A stretch of 32,673 nucleotides of DNA, from the NCBI GenBank assembly GCA_020718925.1, contig DYRC01000007.1, positions 1 through 32,673 on the forward strand. Direction: 5' to 3'. The notes beneath the pieces are model-generated. The model worked only from the letters and a program-made list of their open reading frames with translations, did no database searches and had not been told where the DNA came from. The translations under genes were made by a program, and so were the position numbers. The stretch is from Desulfonema limicola. Its GTDB lineage: Bacteria > Desulfobacterota > Desulfobacteria > Desulfobacterales > DYRC01. Numbering within the stretch: the stretch's first letter is position 1; every line of letters starts with the position of its first letter. Shown here one piece after another: positions 17,042 to 25,024 of this stretch.

Positions 17042-18016
17042 TTATACGACAAAAATCAGGACGAGTGCGATCACCATCCCATATATTCCTGTTGATTCGG
17101 TAACTGCCTGTCCGACCAGCATGGTCCGGGTAATTACCGCAGTAACATCCTCATTTCTTGCCATCGCATCCACAGCTTTCTGCCCGACGTATCCTTCACC
17201 GATACCGGGTCCTATGGCTGCAAATCCCATACAGATGCCTGCTGCCAAAAGTGCTGCTGCCGGTGCAATCGCCGGTGAGTCAGGGACGCCCTTGAACAGC
17301 AGAATAAAACTGATCAGCAGCCCATAGACTGCCGTTGTCTGACTTACCGCCTGCCCCAGAAGCATGATATTGGTCAGAGCGGTGCTTCGCGTAGGCTGCC
17401 GGGCAATGCCTTCGCACCCTGCCTGCGCTACCAGTCCTCCGCCCAGACTGGGACCGATAGACCCTAATCCTGCGGAAAGCCCCGCGCCCACAAGTGCTGC
17501 AAATGTAGGCAATAGCGGCTGTTGTGAAAAATCCGTGAACAACAAAATAAATGACACCACCATTGAAAAAATAGAAGGTGTCTGGCATACGGCTGAACCG
17601 ATCAGCATGTTTGTTGTCAACCGCTTGCCGATTCCGGGCTGACGGGAAATGCCGATACACGCCGCGCCTGTCGGAAAGCCTGATCCGATACCGGAACCGA
17701 TTGCGCCAAGTCCCATACATATTCCCGCTGACAGCAGCACCGCTACCATCACGTAAGAATCTGTCGGGAATTTGCTGAACAATAAAAGCATTGCAATGAC
17801 CAGCGCAAAAATCGCCGCAGATTCCGCAATAGCTTGCCCCACCAGCATGGCTTTGAAAATTTCGCCTGCTGATTTCGGATTGCGGGATATGGCGCTGTTT
17901 GCACACGCGGCTGAATATCCTTCTCCCACCGCCGCACCGATTGCCCCTACTCCCATGGCAATACCGCCGCCCACAAATGCGGCAACACGAACCCAAGTTT
18001 GAATGTCTGATGCCAT
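17042..18016 (-). CDS. Four-fold fused ATP synthase c subunit (8 TM)
   Basis: Four consecutive c-type hairpins of about 80 aa in one uninterrupted 324-aa ORF. Confidence 0.9.
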   Translation of the reverse strand: MASDIQTWVRVAAFVGGGIAMGVGAIGAAVGEGYSAACANSAISRNPKSAGEIFKAMLVGQAIAESAAIFALVIAMLLLFSKFPTDSYVMVAVLLSAGICMGLGAIGSGIGSGFPTGAACIGISRQPGIGKRLTTNMLIGSAVCQTPSIFSMVVSFILLFTDFSQQPLLPTFAALVGAGLSAGLGSIGPSLGGGLVAQAGCEGIARQPTRSTALTNIMLLGQAVSQTTAVYGLLISFILLFKGVPDSPAIAPAAALLAAGICMGFAAIGPGIGEGYVGQKAVDAMARNEDVTAVITRTMLVGQAVTESTGIYGMVIALVLIFVV

Positions 18017-18019
18017 AGC

Positions 18020-18697
18020 TTATTTCACCTGTACTGAAATGTAAACAATTGTCAACATTGTAAATACAAAAGCCTGAATCGTGCCTACGAACATTCCGAA
18101 AAACAGATTGAGAAACGGGGGGAGAAGTACGCTGTACGTCAGATAGGAAACGACCATGATAATAATAGAACCGCCCATGATATTTCCGAAAAGACGAAAA
18201 GAGATGGAGACGACTTTTGCGAGTTCGCCGACCACGTTTAACGGCATCATAAAAAAGAAAGGTTCGCAATATCCCAAAAGGTAATCTTTAATGCCTTTTG
18301 CTTTGATTCCGGCATAATGTGCGATAAAAAACCCCAACACTCCCAATCCCAGCGGCGTATTCAGATCCTTGGTAGGCTCCTCAAGACGCGGAATAATCCC
18401 TAGCCAGTTGGATAACATGAGAAACAAAAATAAGCTGCATATCAGCGGCGTATATTTTTTTGCCATCTCATCATCATCCAGAGCATCTTTGACCAGCCCG
18501 CCAAACTGAGCGATAAATAATTCGCCGATGACCTGTATGGCATGAGGAATCATATTTCGTTTGCGGGCGGCTAGGGTGCCGAAGAGGGTGAGAATCGTAA
18601 TAACAATCCACGTCATCACGATTGTTTCAAGATTAAATACCACTTTGTAACCGAACATTGGGACGATCAATTGATGAATTCTGCCAAGTTCTTCCAT
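18020..18697 (-). CDS. atpB: ATP synthase F0 subunit a
   Basis: SNWLGIIPRLEEPTKDLNTPLGLGVLGFF, VVSISFRLFGNIMGG. Confidence 0.93.
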   Translation of the reverse strand: MEELGRIHQLIVPMFGYKVVFNLETIVMTWIVITILTLFGTLAARKRNMIPHAIQVIGELFIAQFGGLVKDALDDDEMAKKYTPLICSLFLFLMLSNWLGIIPRLEEPTKDLNTPLGLGVLGFFIAHYAGIKAKGIKDYLLGYCEPFFFMMPLNVVGELAKVVSISFRLFGNIMGGSIIIMVVSYLTYSVLLPPFLNLFFGMFVGTIQAFVFTMLTIVYISVQVK

Positions 18698-18709
18698 ATC
18701 GCGTTGCCC

Positions 18710-19165
18710 TTACTCCTGTTTACGAGTTGAAAAGATAAATGTCGCCAGATGATCCCCAAGGATCATCAATTGAACCATAAAAATTCCCACGATCACGCCG
18801 AACACATTATATTCCTGCGATCTGACAGCCATAAATAAAGGTATCGCCATCAGCGCATATCTGAAACCGATAGAAGCCAGTGCAATCAATGTGGCTTCGG
18901 ATCTTGTTTTGTCTATCCGGGCAGGGAGCGTTTCTCCCATCAGCACAAAATTGACAATACTGAATATCGTCCCTAAAATCAACGATTTACCAATCGGTTT
19001 ATACCCCGCTGCAATACATGCCACCGATACGGCGATGGCAGCGAACATGGCGACAGAGCAGTATTTTTTTTCAGTCTCTCTGATTGAGACGCTACTCTCC
19101 ATGATTCTTCTTCTTTTCTTCGGTAATTTCAAGTATCTGGCGATAAACCACATTTGCGCCGCCAA
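18710..19165 (-). CDS. AtpI-like ATP synthase assembly protein
   Basis: Four-TM small protein directly upstream of atpB. Confidence 0.75.
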   Translation of the reverse strand: MAAQMWFIARYLKLPKKRRRIMESSVSIRETEKKYCSVAMFAAIAVSVACIAAGYKPIGKSLILGTIFSIVNFVLMGETLPARIDKTRSEATLIALASIGFRYALMAIPLFMAVRSQEYNVFGVIVGIFMVQLMILGDHLATFIFSTRKQE

Positions 19166-19370
19166 AAACTCCGAAAAGAGTTAAAATGGTTATAAAAACA
19201 CCTTTTGTGCCGATCAGTCTGTCAAGGAAGCGTCCCGCAAAAAGACACAACACAATACAGCCTGCCATTGTAAGCCCAAGCTGCATGACGACAGAAAAAT
19301 TTTCCATCCATACCCGGTTTTTTTTGTAATCGAAAAACATATCTGTGCGCCTTTCGTTACTTTGGCGCAC
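19092..19370 (-). CDS. AtpZ-like small membrane protein
   Basis: Two-TM protein (GLTMAGCIVLCLFAGRFLDRLIGTKGVFITILTLFGVFGGANVVY), first gene of F0 operon. Confidence 0.75.
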   Translation of the reverse strand: MRQSNERRTDMFFDYKKNRVWMENFSVVMQLGLTMAGCIVLCLFAGRFLDRLIGTKGVFITILTLFGVFGGANVVYRQILEITEEKKKNHGE

Positions 19371-19621
19371 TTAGATAGCAGATGAATCCGGGTATGTCAA
19401 GAAATCATTTCCGTTTTTCGACAAAGCTTATCCGATTCTGAAAAAAATACACAAGATGGAGTATTAAGTAATACATGCTGAACAATATGCGTGTTTTTTT
19501 ATTCGGATCGCATGAAAATCTGATATCTTCGGATAGGAAGAATCTATAAGATTTGTTGCCAAATTGATCTGAATGGGATAAAAAGAGATCAGAAATCTGA
19601 TACTAAGGGTTGGATTAAAAC

Positions 19622-21058
19622 ATGAATATTCCATTTTATCTGAATATACGTCAGAAAGTAGCCGTAGGACTGACAATCTGTCTTCTGGCAATCGGCTTTG
19701 TCGGCGGAACATCGTATCGCTATCTGCGCGAAATCGAGCGGAAACAGCATTTCGTTGAAATTGCAGATGATTTAAGCAATACCATTCTGGAAATCCGCCG
19801 CTATGAAAAGAATTTCCTTCTCTATCGCTCCTTAGATGACCTTGAGGAAAATCGTAAATATATTGCTTACGGATTGACCGTATTGAACAGTATTGCCGAT
19901 GAAATGAAAAATCTTAAAGGCGCGCCTCACTTCAATCTGATTGAAAAAAAATTATCAGCATATCAAGGCATTATGGAGCAGATTGCCGAGTGCGTCAGAT
20001 TGAAACGACAGCTTTGCGGCGATGAGACGGAAGTCCGACTTCGGGAATATGGCAAAGACTTGGTGGATCGCGCCAACGGACTTGTGAAATTTGAACGTGA
20101 ACAAATCCTGATTATCCTTAAAACGCTTGAAAGCTATCTTCTGTCTTCGCTGCTGATCTTTTTGGGGATGGGGTTTTTTCTTATCACCACAGTTGCCCGC
20201 AAGATCATTTCTCCGTTGAAAATTATTGAAGAAACCACGCATCATATTGCTCAGGGGCATTTCAAGTCCCTTCCGGTTCTGCAAACCCGTGATGAAACGC
20301 AGAAAGTGGTGGAAGCATTTAACCGCATGGTTGAAGAACTTGAAAAGCGTCAGGAGCAGTTGGTGCAGGCGCGTAAATTGTCTTCCATCGGCATATTAAC
20401 TTCCGGCATTGCCCATCAGTTGAATAATCCGCTCAACAATATTTCCACATCCTGTCAGATTCTTTTGGAAGAAGGCAGCAAGGCTGATGCTGAATTTGCG
20501 CGTAAAATGCTGACCAATATTGAGCAGGAAGTTCATCGGGCGCGGGATACGGTCAAAGGACTTTTGGAATTTTCGCGTGAAAAAGAATTTGCGCTGAGAC
20601 CGACACCGCTTTCGGAAGTCGTGGAACGTTCAATCAGGCTGATTTCAAGTCAGGTTCCCGCAGGCATTCAGATTGAAAGAACTATTCCGAAAGAGTTGAT
20701 TCTGAACTTGGACGCTCAGAGAATGCAGGAAGTTTTTCTGAATCTGATGATGAATGCGGTTCAGGCGATTCAGACATTACCGGGGCATATCAGAATTTCG
20801 GCAGCAGCAGATGAAACCGAAGGCATCGGTATTATCACGGTGGAAGATAGCGGTGTCGGTATTCCCGAAAAAAATTTCAGTCATATTTTCGACCCGTTTT
20901 TCACCACCAAAGATGTCGGCGCAGGAACAGGGCTGGGGCTTTCGATTGTGTATGGTATTATTCAGAAACATCAGGGAACGATTTCGGCTGAGAGCCATGT
21001 TGAGGAAGGCACCAGATTTGTCATCCGGCTGCCGTTATATCAGGGGGGAAAGTCATAA
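19622..21058 (+). CDS. Membrane sensor histidine kinase with HAMP domain
   Basis: Two TM segments, HAMP-like KIISPLKIIEETTHHIAQGHF, H-box SGIAHQLNNPLNNI, NLMMNAVQAI, GTGLGLSIVYGI. Confidence 0.93.
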   Translation: MNIPFYLNIRQKVAVGLTICLLAIGFVGGTSYRYLREIERKQHFVEIADDLSNTILEIRRYEKNFLLYRSLDDLEENRKYIAYGLTVLNSIADEMKNLKGAPHFNLIEKKLSAYQGIMEQIAECVRLKRQLCGDETEVRLREYGKDLVDRANGLVKFEREQILIILKTLESYLLSSLLIFLGMGFFLITTVARKIISPLKIIEETTHHIAQGHFKSLPVLQTRDETQKVVEAFNRMVEELEKRQEQLVQARKLSSIGILTSGIAHQLNNPLNNISTSCQILLEEGSKADAEFARKMLTNIEQEVHRARDTVKGLLEFSREKEFALRPTPLSEVVERSIRLISSQVPAGIQIERTIPKELILNLDAQRMQEVFLNLMMNAVQAIQTLPGHIRISAAADETEGIGIITVEDSGVGIPEKNFSHIFDPFFTTKDVGAGTGLGLSIVYGIIQKHQGTISAESHVEEGTRFVIRLPLYQGGKS

Positions 21059-21059
21059 G

Positions 21060-21090
21060 GTTGACAGAACCCGGATTTGAAAATATATAC
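21060..21090. repeat. 31-bp promoter-region repeat (copy 1)
   Basis: GTTGACAGAACCCGGATTTGAAAATATATAC; exact reverse-complement copy at 28650..28680. Confidence 0.9.
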
Positions 21091-21113
21091 TTTTTAGAAT
21101 GGAACTTATTGAA

Positions 21114-21527
21114 ATGGCAAAAAAGAGAAAAATGTGGCTGCCCGCTCCTCCGAAACGGGTGAAACATGAGGCGCCTGATTCTGTAAAGCGTATTCTCAAA
21201 GAAAAGGCAGATGAACTCATTGAAAAAACTCTGAAACCGAGGCATATAAAACCGCCTCCCGCTGACATTGACCTGAATTATCTCGCTGATATACACTCGA
21301 AGTGGTATCGGAATTATTTCTACTTCTGCGCCACATATAATTCTCCGAGTCCGGATGCGATTTCTCCGTCATTTGAAACGAAATTCGCAAGAATGGAATA
21401 TGCGGATAATGAAAAGTTTCATCTTTCATATATGAGACATACCGAACAATGGTGGGAAATATCTCAAAATATGCCCATGCTCGAATGTCTGCAATTGATT
21501 ACAGAAGAATCGCTTTTTATACCGTGA
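21114..21527 (+). CDS. Hypothetical protein between the kinase and regulator genes; its 5' end is duplicated near 27.7 kb
   Basis: Open frame MAKKRKMWLPAPPKRVKHEAPDS...SYMRHTEQWWEI; 5' part nearly identical to 27684..27809 (minus). Confidence 0.7.
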   Translation: MAKKRKMWLPAPPKRVKHEAPDSVKRILKEKADELIEKTLKPRHIKPPPADIDLNYLADIHSKWYRNYFYFCATYNSPSPDAISPSFETKFARMEYADNEKFHLSYMRHTEQWWEISQNMPMLECLQLITEESLFIP

Positions 21528-21546
21528 AGGGTCTGACGTATCCGCA

Positions 21547-22899
21547 ATGCAGCAAGCAAAAATCCTGATAGCAGACGATGAGGCAATTGCCCGCGACAAT
21601 CTCAGATACATCCTGAGCAGGCAGAGCTATGATATTGTAACTGTGGAAAGCGGCGCACGGGCGATTGAGGAAATCGGAAAACAGGAATTTGATCTGGTTC
21701 TGACAGACCTCAGAATGCAGACCGTTGACGGCATGCAGGTTGTCGAATACGTCAAAGAGAGAACCCCGGACACCGAAGTCATTGTGATTACCGGATATGC
21801 GACAGTGGCAACTGCAGTCGAGGCGATGCAGAAAGGCGCGTATCATTATGTTGCAAAGCCTTACAATATTGATGAAGTCCGCATTCTGGTGCGTCAGGCT
21901 CTTGAAAAAAGAGCATTGCATCGGGAAGTCCGACAACTCAGACAACAAGTAGCAGAATGTCAGCCACCCACCCCATTGCTGATCGGACAAGATCCGAAAA
22001 TGCAGGCGATCAGAGCCACGATTGAGCAGATCGCGCCCACAGACTGCAACGTGCTGATTTTAGGAGAAACCGGAACCGGCAAGGAGCTTGTGGCAAAAAC
22101 CATTCATCAACTGAGCCTTCGGGCTGAAAAGCGGTTTTTGGCGGTCAACTGCGGCGCATTTACCGAAGATCTGCTGACCAATGAGCTTTTCGGGCATGAA
22201 AAAGAAGCATTTACCGGCGCGCGCGGCGTCAAAAAAGGCTTGCTTGAAACCGCGCACGGCGGCACACTTTTTTTGGATGAAATCGGCGATATGCCTTTGT
22301 CCATGCAGGTCAGGCTGTTAAGAGTGCTTCAGGAAAAAAGATTTATGCGGGTGGGCGGCACTCAGGAAATTGCAACGGATATTCGGATTATTGCCGCGAC
22401 CAACAAAGACCTGCTGACTGAGGTTGAAAACGGCAAATTCCGTCAGGATTTTTACTATCGCTTAAATGTGATTACGCTTGATATTCCTCCGCTATCTGAA
22501 CGGAAAGAAAGCATTCCCTTATTATGCCAGCATTTTCTTCGCAAATTTTCCCAATCTTACGGAAAGCAAATCAATCAGGTTGCCGATGAGGTGATGAATG
22601 TGCTGCTCAGTTATGAATTTCCGGGCAATGTCCGGGAACTTGAAAATATCATCGAAAGAGCAGTTGCGCTTTCAAACACTCATGCTATCGAAATTCAGCA
22701 TCTTCCGCCTGACCTTCAGCGGTTTCCGTTGGGATTTCAGCGACAGCGCAAGTTTATGACGCTGGATGAAAATGAGAAAGAGTACATTTTGTGGATACTG
22801 GAGCAAGCCAATCAGAACAAAACCAAAGCGGCTGAGATTTTGGGGATTGACCGGGTGTCGCTTTGGCGAAAGCTTAGGCGGTATCATATTGATGATTAG
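21547..22899 (+). CDS. NtrC-family sigma-54-dependent response regulator
   Basis: Receiver ADDEAIARDN...LTDLRMQTVDG; Walker A GETGTGKE; AFTGARGVKKG loop; C-terminal Fis HTH. Confidence 0.95.
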   Translation: MQQAKILIADDEAIARDNLRYILSRQSYDIVTVESGARAIEEIGKQEFDLVLTDLRMQTVDGMQVVEYVKERTPDTEVIVITGYATVATAVEAMQKGAYHYVAKPYNIDEVRILVRQALEKRALHREVRQLRQQVAECQPPTPLLIGQDPKMQAIRATIEQIAPTDCNVLILGETGTGKELVAKTIHQLSLRAEKRFLAVNCGAFTEDLLTNELFGHEKEAFTGARGVKKGLLETAHGGTLFLDEIGDMPLSMQVRLLRVLQEKRFMRVGGTQEIATDIRIIAATNKDLLTEVENGKFRQDFYYRLNVITLDIPPLSERKESIPLLCQHFLRKFSQSYGKQINQVADEVMNVLLSYEFPGNVRELENIIERAVALSNTHAIEIQHLPPDLQRFPLGFQRQRKFMTLDENEKEYILWILEQANQNKTKAAEILGIDRVSLWRKLRRYHIDD

Positions 22900-23011
22900 C
22901 TATTCTTTAAAAAATTAGGATTGACAGGGTTTAGACAATAACGTATAGAAAAAGTGAGGTATATAAAATAGGAATGAGTTGTTTCCTGAAAAGGAAGGGG
23001 GTTATAAATTT

Positions 23012-25009
23012 ATGGATATAAATTTCATCGGACGAGTTCAAAATACAACTTTATCTGGTTCTAACTCATTACTGCCGATTTTTGAAGCTATTGTCAATTC
23101 CATTCATGCAATAGAAGAATCAGGTATCAGTGATGGAAAAATAGTTTTAACTATTGAAAGAGATGAGCAGGCAGAATTACCATCACTTAATGATACACGA
23201 CCAATTAAAAATATTGAAATTATAGATAATGGTATCGGTTTTACAGATGAAAACTATCAATCGTTTCGCACTTCTGATACGACTAAAAAAGCTTCAAAAG
23301 GAGCTAAGGGAATTGGGAGATTTTTATGGCTGAAAGCATTTGAAAAAGTTGAAGTTAAAAGTATTTTTTACCAAAACGATTCTTGTTATCGCAGAAAATT
23401 TGACTTTCTGCTGAATCGGGAAGGAATAAATAATCATACATTTGATGAAGATAATTCTGATAAAATCAGAGAAACAAGCGTAAAACTATTCAACTTCAAA
23501 CAACCGTATCAATCACATTGTCCTAAGAGTTCGGAGGTTATAGCATTTAAAATCATTGAACATATCCTTGTATGGTTTTTGTATAAAAAGCAGCCTTTTA
23601 TACAAATAATTGATAATAATACCATCTTAGACTTAACTAAGCTTTTCAATGAAAAAATTCAAACAACATCCGCTTTCAATGAATTTTCTGTTAAATCTGA
23701 AAATTTCAGAATTGATCATTTGAAAATTTATCATGGAGCTACTCAGAAACATCAAACACATTACTGTGCGAATAACAGAGAAGTAGAAAGTATCGCTTTA
23801 ATGTCAGATATTAAAGACTTATCGAACAAATTAAAAGATGAGCAAGATCGCTATTTTACCTATTCAGGATATATTTCCGGAAAATTTTTGGATAAGCATG
23901 TTAATCCTGAAAGAACAAATTTTAATATCCAGGAAAAAAGAGAATCTGTTTTCGGTGAAATAACAAAAGAAGAAATAAAAAATGCCTCTATTCCTTATGT
24001 AGAAGAATATTTGTCATCATATTTAACACCTCTGAGAAAAATAAAACGGGAGAAGATTGAAAAATATATTTTCTCGAACAGCCCTCAATTCAGACCTCTG
24101 TTAAAATATAAACCTGAATATTTAAAGTTACTTCCTCCGAACTTGGAAGGGGATAAATTACATATTGAGTTGTCTAAAGTTTATTACAAAGCAGAAATCG
24201 AAACAAGAGAAACAATTCAATATCTTATTGGTGAAAAAAATATAGATAAAGACAATTTGGAAGAATTCAAAGAGAAATTTGTAAAATGTATTGATCAGGT
24301 TAATGATTTTGGTAAAGCCAACCTTGCTCAATATATTGTTCATCGCAGATTAATCTTAGAACTATTTGAAAAATTGTTAAGTAAAAATAATGAAAGTAAA
24401 AAATATAGTCTGGAGGAAACTATTCATAGAATTATTTTTCCTTTGAAAAAGACCTCTGATGAAATTACTCATGAACAACAAAATTTATGGATTATTGATG
24501 AAAGGCTTTGTTACCATAAGTATTTGGCATCAGATAAACTGTTAAAACATATTGAAGAAATAGAAAATCAGAGCGATCTGAGACCTGATTTGCTTATCTT
24601 CAACTCGCCTTTTGCATTTGTGGAAGGAAATCCTCCGTTTAATTCTATTGTAATTATTGAATTTAAACGACCAGTTAGGATGAATTATACAGACGATGAT
24701 AATCCTATTGAGCAAGTCATCAGATATGCAAAAAAGATTACAGACGGCAAAATTCTTGATAAGAATGGTCGCCCCATCTCAATATCGCCCAAATTTCCAT
24801 TTTATGCTTATATCCTATGTGATCTTACAGAAAAGATAAGACAGTATGCCGAAGAAAAAGACTGCACACCATCCCCTGACAATTTAGGATATTTCTATTA
24901 TCATAAGAACTATTCAATATATATAGAAATTATTTCTTATGATAAGCTTGTGAGTGATGCAAAAAAGCGTAATCAGGTTCTCTTTGAAAAACTATCTGTT
25001 CCGCTATAA
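23012..25009 (+). CDS. GHKL (HSP90/MORC-like) ATPase with C-terminal PD-(D/E)xK-like motif
   Basis: FEAIVNSIHAIEESG, IEIIDNGIGF, SKGAKGIGRFLWLKAF; C-terminal RPDLLIF...IVIIEFKRP. Start chosen at internal ATG with GGAAGGGGG upstream; ORF track begins at a TTG at 22979. Confidence 0.8.
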   Translation: MDINFIGRVQNTTLSGSNSLLPIFEAIVNSIHAIEESGISDGKIVLTIERDEQAELPSLNDTRPIKNIEIIDNGIGFTDENYQSFRTSDTTKKASKGAKGIGRFLWLKAFEKVEVKSIFYQNDSCYRRKFDFLLNREGINNHTFDEDNSDKIRETSVKLFNFKQPYQSHCPKSSEVIAFKIIEHILVWFLYKKQPFIQIIDNNTILDLTKLFNEKIQTTSAFNEFSVKSENFRIDHLKIYHGATQKHQTHYCANNREVESIALMSDIKDLSNKLKDEQDRYFTYSGYISGKFLDKHVNPERTNFNIQEKRESVFGEITKEEIKNASIPYVEEYLSSYLTPLRKIKREKIEKYIFSNSPQFRPLLKYKPEYLKLLPPNLEGDKLHIELSKVYYKAEIETRETIQYLIGEKNIDKDNLEEFKEKFVKCIDQVNDFGKANLAQYIVHRRLILELFEKLLSKNNESKKYSLEETIHRIIFPLKKTSDEITHEQQNLWIIDERLCYHKYLASDKLLKHIEEIENQSDLRPDLLIFNSPFAFVEGNPPFNSIVIIEFKRPVRMNYTDDDNPIEQVIRYAKKITDGKILDKNGRPISISPKFPFYAYILCDLTEKIRQYAEEKDCTPSPDNLGYFYYHKNYSIYIEIISYDKLVSDAKKRNQVLFEKLSVPL

Positions 25010-25024
25010 TCAGATGCGATTTTC

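Noticed and set aside
17280-18269. 329-aa minus-strand ORF overlapping the fused c subunit and atpB
   Set aside because: Out-of-frame shadow of two clearly coding genes; Arg/Cys/His-rich translation without recognisable motifs
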